A stretch of DNA of 64,000 nucleotides from Triops longicaudatus. Taxonomy: Eukaryota > Arthropoda > Branchiopoda > Notostraca > Triopsidae. Below the pieces are notes generated by a model, which saw only the letters and a list, made by a program, of their open reading frames with translations, was not told where the DNA came from and ran no database searches. Shown one piece after another: positions 48,704 to 62,131 of this stretch. Both the position numbers and the translations under genes were made by a program. The DNA lies in assembly GCA_022885665.1 (NCBI GenBank), contig JAGQDJ010000117.1, forward strand, positions 310,001 through 374,000. Reading direction: 5' to 3'. The stretch's first letter is position 1; the number at the start of each line of letters is the position of its first letter.

Positions 48704-51700
48704 GTATTAACGAAGCCTGTCACATACCTGTCACATAATGTCCTATGGATGCTCCGACAGTTTGTCTTTTCTTGTCTGAGTATCACGTACTTGAAGAGCT
48801 TGTGAAATGACCAGAAGAGCAAGATATTTACGAGGATATTAGGAGTACCGACTGGCTTGCAATTGCCAGGAAAGCGCAACGATACTGTTTAACTTCCCAC
48901 AAAACAGAAAACACAAATCGGCCAGAAGCAGTAAGGCATTACGCGAATCGAGGGTCCATAAGAACTATGTGACTCGACCTGTTAAACACAATCTTAATCT
49001 GAGTCCAAAGAAAGTCACCAACGTGTCAGGAAGTAACATAAGATAAATGCAAACACGAGCGTGGCACAAGTGTTAGCGCTTGCTGTGATACCACCGAGGG
49101 ATGCCAGGCATCTGAAGCTCGACTCAGACTGTCCACCAGGATTCGTAGAGCGGAACACAGCTTTCGACGCCAACGCCATGGATGCTCCGTTCCGAAGAGC
49201 AGCATCATGGCTCAGCGCCGCGGTAGAAGATGAGATCATCGAGGGCGTCGATGAAGCACGACCTCAATCTCCGTTGGGGGTTGTGTTGGTCAGGATAACT
49301 GAAAGATGGCTTGGTCTCACTGAAAAGAAATTTCAAGCACGAGTCTTTTCGGACAAAACGTTTCCGAAAACGACGAAGAGGAGTGTCTTTAATTTATCCA
49401 TCAGTTCTGAAAGGAAGACCTGATAAGGGAAACTGCACAACATTCTCCAAACTTTTACTCTTTCCGCCAGTTGCTATAGAAATTGCCTCTCAGTTCTGAT
49501 CCAATCGAATTCTCGTGGCTCAAGTCAGTCTCTGAAATGCAACAGCATCCATTAAATCAGTTTACTAAGAACGCACATGCTGGAAATCAAATAAAATGCT
49601 TTCCCCTTTTCCTAGAAATTAGACTAGAATAAAGGAAGGTATTACAGTTTGAAAGGGATTTCTTCCATCACAGTGGCAACGCAAGTGAGGAAGCGGGCTA
49701 ACGCATTAAAAGTTGTTCAACGCATTCGTACCTCACGCCTCAGCTTAAGTCGGTGGAAAATCTGTAATACGTCTCGAGTAAGTGATGCAAACAAAACTGA
49801 GCTTGCAAGCATCGCTTGAGAATTTCATCCATAAAGTACCGTATTTTAAGTAAATCAAGGTAAACGGCTTAATTTGTACGTACTCTATAGCCCCCTTTAA
49901 AAGCAGCCGTTTCTTCTCCCTGCTCTTGTAGCGTGTTAGTGGGTACTTCCGCAGAAACGTCGAAGTAAATTTTGGTCACGTTTCGTAGTTAGAATTCTTG
50001 AGAAATTTGGATAGAACTCCGCGAACTATTTGTGTCAAAAAATACGTATAAACGTGTCGATCTACAGAAGATGAACACATGTACTGTATTACACCTGTAT
50101 TGTAGTATTAATAAGGTTCTAGTGAGTAATACAATATTCCCATTATTCGATTATTTACTGGACCAAAAGGAATAGATTACAATCATAAACGCTTGTCTCC
50201 GCGCTGCTGACGGATTTACGATTGCACTGTTGAATTCTTCAGCAGGCTTGAATCGTTAGGTATAAGATTTGCTCCTGTTGCCGCAGCAAATCCTTTAGTA
50301 ATTCGAAGAAATATCTACCTGAATATCCGCGACAAGACATCTAATGCCTATTTACAACTTGGGTTGTCAGGAAAATATTAGCTGTCACTTGTCGTCGTTT
50401 AAAGCTTCTGGCGCTCCAGATTTGTGAAAATCTATCGACTATAAACGCTGAACAAAAATATACTGATCATTGAAGCTGTCGACAGTATATCTGCCTTCAA
50501 GTTGCAAACAAGAGATACCGGCGGAATTTCGAGTCTACATAATGATGCTAGGGATTGATGAGCTCACGGTTGACCAGTTTCAGTCTCCCTTTTTTTCTCC
50601 TTTCTTTCCCTCTTTCTTCGGAACTCCATTTCACGGTAATAACGCAGGAAGAAAATTTCACAAAGAACCTTGCACAGAAACGATCAGCTCCATAATTTGA
50701 CGCCTTAGGCTCCATTATGTTAAATCACCATGGGAAAAAATATGTACAGTATGTAAAAAAGCGACATGTTTTGACTCACGTCTTATTCCTGGTTTAGTCT
50801 TCCTTGTGATTTATATTACCTTCGGGGAAGCCATGATGAAGGTACTTAAATAAGCTGGTTAGGACTGTAAATGTAACTAGCGAGTCGACTCCAGGGGAAT
50901 TCCGGAAAAATCTTTGGTCCGTGTACAAATGCATAGTGGTCAGGTCCGTGACAGCCTTTCGTCTTTTCTCGCATGAGCACGAGGAACGATGTTAGTTCAA
51001 CGGCACAAGACAGAGAATAGCAAAATTGTTCTCTGCACACACAGAGTAGAGAACGAAAACCATGTCATTTTTGTCATGCATAAGAAGTTGCTACACAAAC
51101 TTTTTCTGCACATCCCCGAAGGGTTTTCAAATTTCTTGTCATGGACAAACGAAAAATAATAACGCGATCCAGGTTTGGTCATACATGTCTCGCAGGCGAA
51201 TTGATCCACAAGGCAATTCATTCCAAGACAATAATAGCCTGTGATAAATCGAGTCATTCTTTTGTTTTTTCTTTCTTTCCTGGCAGTGTGAACTGTACGT
51301 AAAATCGATAAGAAAATACCCGGCTCAAATGCACAATTTTAACTCACGACTCATAGTTATGAATTTGCTGAAATGCAAGAAAAAATGGAGCAGAGTAGTG
51401 AAATATCTCACCCTAACCTGAGATAAAATGAAGATGTTTCTATGACAACAACCTTATGCTATTGGTTTTTGCCGCGGCGTTCCATCGATCCCACTGTCCG
51501 TGTACACTTATACCAGAACTGAAAATGATAAAGAAAAGGAGAGCAACCGCTGGAACGCAAAAGCATATTTATTAATTCAGTTTAAAATTTTCCTTTCTAA
51601 GCGATAAATGCCACTTTTGAATTACATAACACTGCACTGAGCGAAGGATAGGAGCTTTCGAAAATAAGGATCAGGAATAGTGATTGCGTTTCACGCTTAA

Positions 51701-51933
51701 CACTGTTTCAATACGAGCCCCTTCAAATACGAATTCAATTCAATCGTCACATTGACTGGTATGGGAATTGTAGTGATACCTTCAGAAGCATGTGTATCAC
51801 TGATTATACAAAATTGAGTTACGATTTTAAAGGCTTCTTGTTGAGAGTAGGCTGTAGCATTTCTAGCTCGACCAGTTAGCTTCATGACTGCAGTACAGCT
51901 TCTTCGCATTCATCATTTGAGACTTCAGTAGCA
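48704..51933. other. channel upstream region, no supported gene
   Basis: This is the 5' flank of the most upstream channel exon. A GC-richer island at about 49040-49300 is open on both strands. The plus frame reaches 49423 but has no ATG near its start. The minus frame (49239-49015) ends in a hydrophobic stretch, LVFAFILCYFL. Neither shows a domain or good splice context. Nothing else stands out. Confidence 0.4.
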
Positions 51934-52359
51934 TTAACCATAACAAGGTACGGAATTGAAATTAAGGTGGTTCTGGCTCATAATTTTCCAGTCAGGAAAG
52001 AAACGAAAGCAAACCTTGAAGAACTGTTTATTTTTTTCTCTAAACGACAGTGTGTTAGCCAATTTTGTTGATAGACTTTTTTTTAAGAAAGAAAGAAACT
52101 GTCTGTGTGATTCTTGTGTCTTGCTCGTGCAACCACGGTTGGTGTAAGAAGGCATGAAAGGCTTGCAAGTTGCTTTACTAGTTCTAAGCCTTTTCATCCA
52201 ATCGTAGAACCTTTCTTGCAGTACTCTTTTTGCTAGTATCCTATTTAACGAGTAAGTTGTAACACATTGTAAGACATTTATTACATTTTGATGTAGGAAA
52301 TCTTCGTAATTCCCATTTTGTTTGGAAATTTTGCAAATGAAACGAGAGTGAACACACAT
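51934..52359 (-). CDS. uncertain ORF of 141 codons, unknown product
   Basis: An ATG at 52359 opens 141 codons in AT-rich DNA, longer than most chance frames here. The product is basic, with many K, R, F, C and S residues. It contains YDWMKRLRTSK and FFKVCFRFFPDW, has no signal peptide or clear helix and no domain I recognise. No neighbouring exons were found. It may be a chance frame. Confidence 0.15.
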   Translation of the reverse strand: MCVHSRFICKISKQNGNYEDFLHQNVINVLQCVTTYSLNRILAKRVLQERFYDWMKRLRTSKATCKPFMPSYTNRGCTSKTQESHRQFLSFLKKSLSTKLANTLSFREKNKQFFKVCFRFFPDWKIMSQNHLNFNSVPCYG

Positions 52360-55300
52360 ACAAATTTTTTTTTTAAAAAATGCGTCAAACTGGTGTAATT
52401 GTACTAGTCCAGCAATGAATTCCTTGCCGTAACAATCTTAGAAAAATTTGAAATACAACAAGCAGTGAATCCCGAGAAAGGATTGAGTTTTACTTTAGTC
52501 TAAAAGTGGAGACTTTAGTTTACTCTTGTTAAAACCGAACAAGTAAACCACTTATTTGTTTGTTAGTCTATTATCCATTCGTTGAGAAGCTTTTGTGGAG
52601 TTATAATTCACTTCACACAATGAAGTTTGTTATTTTGTTAACAAGATTTCGTTAGTCTTCAAAATTTGCACTACAAAATACTCGACTTGTAGTATGCAGA
52701 GTTGACGAATTACTCGAAATGTATTCCCGATAAATGAGCAATTTCTTACCATTTTCAAGAGTACTTATCACTGATTTGGCAAACGTACTCTTAATGTCAT
52801 CAGCAGGCCAGTAGTAAGGCATAATGCATGGAGTGGCGTTTAATCAGTTCCTGTTCTTGGGGGATTGTATCCCTCACGAACTAGGATTTTAGCCCAGATT
52901 TATCTCAAATTTCTTATGTACTTAGTTTTGGCAAGTGAAGATTCGTGTTACGTTTTCTCCTGGGATCGACACCAAAGCATCTTTGAGTACAGATTGGCTT
53001 CAGTAACGCAGTGGTAATTGAACTACTTTCGACGCAATATCTTGATTTTACTGTTAAATTTCCAGCAACTTGTGTGTATAACGTCGGTGTATGAGTCATA
53101 TCGTGCTCAAACTGAAAATAAAAGGAACACACTTGATGATTTCAATCGTCCTTAGGCGTACCCTCGCTCAGCAGGAAGTACTTGTTCGTAGATATTACTC
53201 AATTTTAGGGTTCCTTTAATACCGAATGTTCAATCGTGCGTGATGTCCCTGCACTGTATTTTGGACATCCCGAGAAATTTTGTGCTCTGTGTTCTCATTT
53301 TATCTCAGAAAATAGATTTTTACGGCATTGGCGTTTTTTTCCGTCTACTAAGGCTATTATACTACCGGCTTAAAATAGAGTCCCTTTGGTATCAAACCAA
53401 TAAGAAATCATATTTGATGCTTCTGTTCGAAACGTTAAGAAGCAGTAAAAGAATTTTACTGAAAGAAATCCTAATAAGATAGTTACACAAAAAAATGTAG
53501 GGAAACATTGTAATGATAACCTAATATCTGTCCTTTTTTTGCTATGGCTCATTAAAAAAACACTTCATGAATTCTAGCTCCAAAAGCACTACGTGTGTGT
53601 TTGAGAGCAACATTTTCAATTCCTCTATTTTATGCACTACACCAATTTCGAAGAAACTGATCTTCGATCAAAAGTCCCAGTAGAGTGCCATTATCTACGA
53701 ATCACCGTAAAGCCAGCTTTTTGAAGGAATTTTAGCTTGGTCAGTATTTGACAATATTCACCGAAACATAAATGGATGTAACAACGTTAGGCTACGTAGC
53801 ATTATCTAGGGTCTTTATTTAGTTCTCGAGCCTTTTAGTAGAAAACAAGGTCGCACAATTTACGGGAACTGAATGGGAGTCCAAAAAGCTGCTCACCGAC
53901 GAGGTTACTCATAACTCAAGAAAGGGGTAATGGGGTACGTTTTCAAGTTTTTTCACTTTTTCTTTAGGAAATACAAGTCAATAAACTTGGGAAATGAGTA
54001 GATTTCCTCAACATCAGCATAACTTAAGCGTCTCCTTTCTAATTTCGTTGTTTACTTGAAATTGCAAAATTTTCTTCAACGGAAATTGAAAGAAAACTAG
54101 CTTGTTATTATTATCTCTGCCGCGTTTATCTATATTGCTTATAAGGAATGAAGAGAAGCTTAAAGAACCTCACTATTTTCAAGCGAAGACATGGAGCAGC
54201 GTGCAAGGAATTTCAAATATACGATTCCACTGTCAATATAAGTCATTGGCCGCTAAGCGTAAGAAAGTTCAAGAACTCAAAACTTCGCCTGAGTAAATAT
54301 CCTATCGTCTTCCTTTAAAAGCATTCTTTGTGCGTCCTTTTTCAGAGTTTTCACGTCGAGCAGTTCCATTCGTAGCAAAAACTTAGTTTCGAAACCCGAA
54401 GCAAAAACTAGTTATTTTGGCAGTATTGAGGCAGGCTTCTACAGAATAGGCAAAGCAATCTCTGTGTTCACAGCTACCCGAACATCAACTCTAGAGGTCT
54501 TTTTTCCGTTACACCACACGGGCAAGCAAAACCAGTGACAAGCAAAACATCCGTGGACTGAAGCCACAGTTCACAAACAGATAACGACTTCCGATGCATC
54601 CATCGGTAGACGTCACCTAACAAATATGCACTTATTGACTAAGATATACTTCTTGGACTTCCACCCAAGCTCGGTTTTATTCGATATAGGCCACCGGTTT
54701 CCCCCGTCCGGACCTGCCGAAGACATTTCGTTGGTGAGCTGGCATACATGATAGTCAGCCAAGTGTTACGGAGTCCCCGTCACACGAAAGTTTGCCAAAA
54801 CGGACGAATGGCTATTTCCGTTGTCTAAGCGCAAAACGAATGCTTGGTATATACAATATTGTAACTTGTGAATATACGCTGGAGATCTTTCTCTTTCCTC
54901 GTTGACACTGGCGCGTGTCATCAGAATGAAAACCGATTTCTTTTAAATGGATATTTTGACTTTTGGGACAAAATACGTATTAGACTAGAGCCCATATGCT
55001 GCTAATACGTATCATAGGCTCAATATCGAGCACTCGGGTTTGTAGTTTTTAACAAAACCTTTCGATGAAAAAATGACATAAAAGTAAATAATCCTACGTT
55101 TTCTTTCACTTTCTGACAGCATTGCTGACGTGTTACTTGAGGAGTTTATTTCTTTCTCCTATGTTTCGAGTTGATTGCTGCAGAATGTGGCAGTTTTTTG
55201 CGCCCTTGACGTTGACATGGGTGTTTTCCTCCAAAGGTAAATGGCGGATGGAATTTGTATATCTGCAGCTTCAAGCGCAGAGAACTGCAGTAATATAAAA

Positions 55301-56003
55301 ATTTAAGTACGCTTGTGTGAATAATACGTGTATAAAAGTCGTTGAGAACGAAAGCGACGTTTTCTTGAATAACAGGGTTATAAGTTATTCTGCCTTCAGA
55401 CAGATGCATATATATAAGGTTTTCTTTAAGACAGAGACAAAGCGGACGGGATTTGTTAAAAGAAAGATATCAACCTTTTCAAAAGCTACAAAGAGGAAGG
55501 ACGGTAACAGAATTGCTCCGCGTGGGAAGTTGAAAAATTTGTAAATTGTCTTCCGTTTGCCGTCCGACTAGAAAGGGGTTCGTGTTCTGCTCGTAAGAAC
55601 CCCGGGTATACCCTGATAAAGTTACTAAATACAGCGGTCGTAGCGAAAAATAAATCTCAAGCGATTTTTTTTTCTTTTTTTTTTTACGGAGAAACCTGAC
55701 TTGTAGTGAACACAGCAATCGCTGACGGGCGGTAAAAACGAATATGCGTAGCGTGCCAGGCCTCACCTGGTGTTGCTTAGCAAACGAATTTCAGAACCAT
55801 TTTTACGACGGGACGTGGGTCGAATAGCCTAGAACGGCCATCAACCATAAAACGATCTTGAACGTCAGTGATACGAAAAGGAGAAGGAACGCCTTGAAGG
55901 AAACCCGTATGCACAAATGCGACGTTGCAATCATTCTGAAACATTTTGAGACTGAAAAAAGGCAGTACACTACTTCGATGAGACCCAATCTCGCCGGTCC
56001 TCT
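52360..56003. other. intergenic, nothing recognised
   Basis: AT-rich sequence with only short frames (under 100 codons) on both strands. No domains, RNA genes or clear transposon ends were seen. Confidence 0.45.
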
Positions 56004-56507
56004 TTACAGCTCAATCAAGGGATAATTGTCGAAGACTGGAGTTGAGCAGTGAATCCAGGAATCGGTAATACTTTCTGCAAGATAGAAGCTGTCAAGAGCA
56101 CAGCGTGTTTTTTTGTGTGTGTGTTTTTTTACCGCAGAAAAAATTCTCGCTATAATTGTCGTGTATTCCCTAGAAACGAAATTAACTTCAAATGACTCGC
56201 TGATGATTCGAAGATCTTTGCCTGGTTTGCTTGTGACACACTGCAAAGAAGAAGTAGAACGTTCACCTCCACGAATCGTGCGTTGGTTTCCGTGGAGGTC
56301 ATTGCCCAGTAAAAAGAGTCTTTTAATTTGAGGTTCATTTGCGGATATAAGTAACACCCGTATAGAAATCTCCACTTTTGGGCGCCTGTAGCAATTTCCT
56401 TTGGTTTGCAAAACAGCCATACCCTGCATGATAGCAGGTTTGTGAATGTTTTTTTTTTTGTCAGAGGGCTTTAATTGCGGCAAGTTTCTAGATGTTTTCG
56501 ATATCAT
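56004..56507 (-). CDS. uncertain ORF of 167 codons, unknown product
   Basis: An ATG at 56507 opens 167 codons (starting MISKTSRNLPQLKPSDKKK), among the longest uninterrupted frames in the window. The product is basic and polar with no signal peptide or membrane segment and no domain I recognise. A poly-T/TG tract at 56106-56130 is read through as lysine/histidine codons, which argues against a constrained protein. A chance frame is the simpler reading. Confidence 0.15.
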   Translation of the reverse strand: MISKTSRNLPQLKPSDKKKNIHKPAIMQGMAVLQTKGNCYRRPKVEISIRVLLISANEPQIKRLFLLGNDLHGNQRTIRGGERSTSSLQCVTSKPGKDLRIISESFEVNFVSREYTTIIARIFSAVKKHTHKKTRCALDSFYLAESITDSWIHCSTPVFDNYPLIEL

Positions 56508-57752
56508 TTGTTACGTGAAATAAATGTACGCTGATACGTGACTGGATAAATAATGCAAGTATTTCCAAGCATTCTTTGAAATAGTACAGTTGTCAACGGA
56601 AAAAGAAATTAACCTTGAGGAGCGTAGACAATTCAATTGATTTCGGTGAAAATGTTGGACTGGTTCCATTTACGCTCAGTTGCTTTGTAGGATAGTTCCT
56701 GCTCAATGAAAGCTATAGGGAGCTTTCCACAAAGTTATTAAAGGATTAGATTCAATGGCACTTTTTACCATCCTTCAGTGAAAAAATGAATTCCTGCTTT
56801 GTAACTTAAAAATGGGATTCAGACTTCCAAAAGATTTTCTCACGAAATGAAAGAAAGTGACGAAAATATTCCCAAGATTACAGTCTACGCCTACCATGGT
56901 ACTGCAACAATAGTCGAAAAGGCAATAAAACTTTGATGTGGGATTTCTGTGCAAGTGCAAGGGAGATTTTGGAGTGTTTTGTGTCGGAAACTTACCGTAA
57001 AAATGTGAAAAGACGAGAAACGAAATGAAGAGCTACAAGTAGTGTAGAAAGTATTGTTAATCTTTCTGAAGTACTCAACTAAATTACTTGGCTTGCAACA
57101 GTGAGTGAAGACGAACTCTACGCTTCATCACAATCGTCCTTTTCCATAGTACCTGCGATCTTTTTGTCCCTCCTACGCGAACAAAATAACCGCAAGCTTC
57201 GTATTTTCTCTTTCTCTCGTATTCCGTCTTTTTCTTGGTGTGTCTTGTACAGAACTTTGTATGTATACCCGTGCCAAGATTACACCAGCGCAGGATGTCT
57301 TTTAATATTTTTTTCTCCAGCGTTGTTTGATGTCTGAGATATATCTAGGAATTATTCTCTTGCTGATGTGACCGCCATGGAGTCTTTTCTTTGAAACGCC
57401 AGAAACAGCTCAAGTGAAAAGGGCGTTTAAGCACAGCTTCGCATTGTTTTGCAAGTTAATCGTCGAAATCGGAGTGCACCAGCTGGGACTGCGACACAAG
57501 ATATCACCGCCCGCAAAAACGCAATGTCACAGCTCCTGTTGGTTTTAATGAACTTCGATATCCTTCGTGGCTCGTAATGTAGGAACTGTCATTATACCTC
57601 TGTTTAATGCCGTACGTAATATTTTTGATTGGAAAGTTGTGAGCCATCAACATTTGAGATAAATATGCTGAATCGAAGTTCTTGCGAGCAGGATTCACAA
57701 CAGTCCACAATGTTAAGTTGTAATTCTGCATGTTCTCAATGCCTGTTTTAGC

Positions 57753-57778
57753 AAAAAAAAATATATATATATATATAT
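57753..57778. repeat. A-run followed by (AT)n microsatellite
   Basis: Eight A residues (57753-57760) lead into nine AT units (57761-57778). Simple sequence, likely length-variable between individuals. Confidence 0.9.
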
Positions 57779-60377
57779 TTCGACTCATTCAATTCTTATG
57801 TGCTTCAGAATAGAAACGGTCAACAGTTTGTAGTATCATTTCACCTGCCCTATGCAAAGATGCAAAAACTAAGGAATGTATAAAGTAGAAAAAAAGCATA
57901 AGAACTCTAACTACACGAAGTAAGTGCCGAGCTGTCATAGGGAAATAACTGGGTCAATTTTAACTTGATAAGAAACAACACGGATTATAATACTTGTAGA
58001 AAGATGGTAAAAGAACAAAGGTTACATAACAAAGTTGTAGGAATCTCATTCCGTTCCATTCTTCTTAAGAAACTTATTCTACTTCATGAACTTACTGAGT
58101 GAGGATTTGCAGTTTGCCGAAGGATTTCTATTGTTTTCATCGTTACGGTTACAAAAGCACCCTGAAACTATATGAGTATGTTTTTTACCTTAACAAAGGC
58201 TGCAGCCTAATTATGGGTTACAAGCTTAAATACCAATTACTGTAAAGACCTTTTACATGACAGAAAGAAAGCCACGACCAACATTACAAATGAAAGCTTT
58301 TGTCACAAAAAAATGTCCTACAATAATGACATAGGAATGCTGCTTAGCATAGACTTTCTTGGCTTATTGATGTCAGAAGATACGGTGTTGTTGAATATCT
58401 TATAGACTTCTATATTTTTTGACAAAAAATGGACATATCAGAGCCACGATTTCATTTTTGAAAAAGGGTGCAGGAAATTTCATGCATTGATCCAATATTT
58501 AACATACATTTTAGCAGCCATTCACAATTATATTCCTTTTGTTAAATCTTGCCGAAACAGTTGTATCAGTTATCAGTCACAGTAAGCTGGGTACTCCTAT
58601 TCATGGTTTTGTCAAATAGCACTGACGAGTTTACAACACTTGATAATTTTTCGTAAAAAAATCCTGGAATAAAATAACGTGTTCCGTTATGTACCTCTGA
58701 CGGCCTCTTGGCGTTCTGGCGTGATTTTTTTTTACCGTTACCGTGACAGAAAAGAAGCACTTCTACAGTGTCCGTTTAGGAGCTCTTTCTTTACATAATT
58801 GTTAGCGAGAGAGTGCCGTGACAAAGAGAGGAAAAGCTATATTCTTCCGTTAAAAAAAACTAGGGCTTGAGAGGTCCTCGGCTTGTGAATTGGGAAACCG
58901 CTTTTCTCTAATGCTACAGGAGTTGGTATACCGAAAGAAATAACGAGGTTAATCTAAGCTCTTGGCCGACGGATGACTGCAGATGCAACGAAGAAGACGT
59001 GGGGTTGCTGCACGACCTTTCAACGTAATGATGCTTTGAATAAAACGTTAACCGGCTCATTGACATCCGTAGCCTCTTATAATCGAATGTGACATTTACT
59101 CAATGAAGGTGACCAACTCCTAGGCATGCACACGCGTATGCACAATGGCCCGAACCTTCGTGCAAGCGACTGTCGAATACGGTCAGATAAACGGAAGAAG
59201 CTCTACAGTCGCCTGTTAAGTCTTCCTATACTTTTCTTTGAAGTCTGCGCTAGCAAGTCGTAAATCGTAATTGCTCCATTTACAATCCTGACTTACTGTA
59301 TTTGATAGGATATAGGAAAACGTACCAACAGTCAACCATAATGACAAGAAAAAATGAGAATCGTTCAGTTACAGATAAGTAGCCTGTTTCTCTTCAACTG
59401 AGCTAAACATATTTCCAATGATCGGCGATACATGCTCGACAATACGTCCAATTTGTCAGCTCTAAGTCACCTTTCTCGAGTTCCCAATGCCTTGACAACC
59501 ATTTTTTTAAGCTTCATAGGCGAGCGGGCAGAAGATCGCGAACCTTAATAACTTACTTACAGTAGCCCTCCTTCCCGCACCAATCAAAAAAGGGAAAGAG
59601 AAGGATAACGTCATTGTCTAGCGCTGCACTCCCAACCGAGCTCGACTGACATTTTTTTTTATTTCTGAAAATCATACATCCTTGCTTATGTGTAAAGTAA
59701 CGAATTTAGTTTTACTGCAGAAAAGAACAGAATTCGCAGAAATAATTATACTGCTTGGTGTCTTTACTCCGGGATTAAACGGCCAGCGAGTCGTTGACCC
59801 TGACCCATACCGGAATAGATAAGTTGAGTTTTCCAAAGCAAACAGTTTTGCTTTCTTGACCCTCCCTGATCCCTGCGGCCAAGTTCTGCCAAACGACTGG
59901 TTTTCTTTACAGAATATTCGATTCTTTTGAACGGTCTTTCCGAACAGAGATAAATTCACGTCACCAGTGGAGTCCTTTTTTAAGAATGACTCTTGGGTTA
60001 AATACTTAGTAGTTCCTTATGTTTACAAATGATGCATCAAATAATACATTTCTTATCCCTGACAAGCTTTCGAACGGTTCCTATACGTCGTTCAATACAA
60101 CTATTAATTACAAAGTTCCTAAGATATTTCCGCTTCCTGTTACGGGTTTATCGGAGTAAAGCGAAAATTGCTGACTCACAAGTAAATAATACTGAAATCC
60201 AGTTGTAGAAGGAAAAAATAATGTGTTTACTAAATACGATTCGTAGGGGAGGCGGGGGCACGTCGAGCAGATTTTCAGTTCAGAAGACCTGGAGGGTTTC
60301 TGTTTAAAAAAAAGACTAACCGATTAATTTGGGCGATATATCATTTGTTCAAAACCCTTCTTATGCATATACCTTCT

Positions 60378-60443
60378 GGATAACTGGCGGTTATTGGCTT
60401 TTTATTTGAGACAACAATTAACCGCCAGTTGTACTGCTTATCC
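60378..60443. repeat. inverted repeat with a bulged outer stem
   Basis: AACTGGCGGTTA at 60382-60393 is perfectly complementary to TAACCGCCAGTT at 60419-60430 across a 25-base AT-rich loop. Outside it, GGATAA (60378-60383) can pair with TTATCC (60438-60443). The two pairings share the AA at 60382-60383, and the seven-base GTACTGC (60431-60437) stays unpaired. The GC-rich core stands out from its surroundings. It could be a non-coding RNA hairpin, a small MITE-like remnant or a protein-binding palindrome. Confidence 0.7.
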
Positions 60444-62131
60444 AAATAGGCAGGAAACGTGTCAGAAACTCCCAGCTACGTACGGAGAAGCTTACTGAAG
60501 ATTCACTGCCGGTTTTGTCACAGGTTTATTACAGTTAACAGCCGTTAACTTGGAAGTCATATCTAATAATACCGGGGCTTCAAAAGCTAGGAAACCGCGT
60601 TTATGAAATTTATCCCAATTATTTGTAAAAGGCAAGGATAATTAGGCAAAAAATAATAAGTAAATAACCAGAACATTTTTACGTAAGACACGGCACAGTA
60701 TATTTCATTCCTTAGATAACAGACAAAACAAATGAGTATACAATACGTAATACACCACAACATCAATAATAACATAACATTATTACATGGTTAAATAAAC
60801 TTTGTTTCCTCTGTTCTTTCAGACACTTTTTCTTGCTGTCCTTCACTTGTCACTTATCATCTTCACGATTTCATCATTTTCATAGACTTTGGCCTATGTT
60901 GTCTTTTTCACTTTCCTTATAATAAGGAGTAGGGAGCACTCACTATACTGAGCTCGAGTTCTAAACTGATTGTTGTAAGTTCTATTTGGAATGGCAACAA
61001 ACGAAAAAAAAAACAGCAAAAGAACAATTTAAATCGGACAAATTTTAAGGTTAAAGATGTTTAAGGTTAGAGTAAGTTATACCGTTTTTTATAGACAGAG
61101 GGGAAGCGTCAGTTAGTAACACATGATTATGTGGCGCAAACTGCCAGTCTATTCTGAAAGCACTGCTTTGTGACGCTAAGTTCTTTTTGTCAGCAAAAAT
61201 ACCATCAGAACGCAAACTATGGGAAAACCCTTTTTACGATTGAACGTTTTACAGCCCTCTGGAATGCTCCAAAGCATAGGGGGGTGGCCGTCAGGGTGCC
61301 TTCACACCGGACGTTAGTTTAAGTTGTTGTGGCACTGAACCTACGTGAGAAAACTTCGTTAAAAGTGATCGCAGATTTTACACACGCATTGCTCACAGAA
61401 ACGGGTAACGACTTCAAGTCACGGACTTGAGCTGACAGCATGCGATCGGCGTGCTCCTTACGCAGTGATATTTTCCCCTTGCTTTCTAGCGTCACTTTCG
61501 TGGAAGTGAAAGCTTCATACATTTTGACAAGTGGTGTAGTCGTAAGACGACGCTATAAGCTGTAATGCACTTAATTCGTAAATGGTGGAATGCTGAGCTG
61601 CACTTGACAAGTTCAGTAAAATGGAGTGTCTGTCCTTTCTCTTTCAACATTCACACGTGCAACCGTACACACGAAGAGTCATGAAACTGGCGTGGCCACC
61701 TTTGGCGCTTGGATCGCTCAGCTCATCGTTCGTGCTCACGAAAGAAAAGAAAGAGTCCACTTACTTTTTGCCCCAAGGTTAAGAAGACTGCTTTGCTTGT
61801 ATGAATGTCATAAACCATAAGACCCTTTCGAAGCTTTCCGACGTAATCGGCAGGATCTGATTATGACAGGTCCTACCTACGCTTAGGACCAATTTTTCCC
61901 GGTTCCTCATGTGACACACGTGAAGTGTTTGTTTGTATAAGGAAGTACGTTAACAGTACGTTAACAGTTGAAGGGCGTCTCCGCAATCACCAAGTATTGC
62001 AACGACGTTGGGCAGGGTAGTAAACGAGTGTGATACGCGTGCGACGTTTTCCTAATGAGATGCTTTAACATTCCAGTTCGGTTCAAATCCTATCGTTGTG
62101 CTTGATTGAATACCCACTTCGGAGTCGTATA

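Larger units (their letters stand above)
56508..62131. other. intergenic, nothing coding recognised
   Basis: No supported gene. The stretch contains an AT dinucleotide tract at 57761-57778 after an A-run, and an inverted repeat at 60378-60443. All frames are below 100 codons and overlap on both strands. Confidence 0.45.

Noticed and set aside
62041..62110. GGTTCAAATCC near 62080 as a tRNA B box
   Set aside because: The flanking bases do not form a T stem, and no A box or acceptor stem lies at the right distance.
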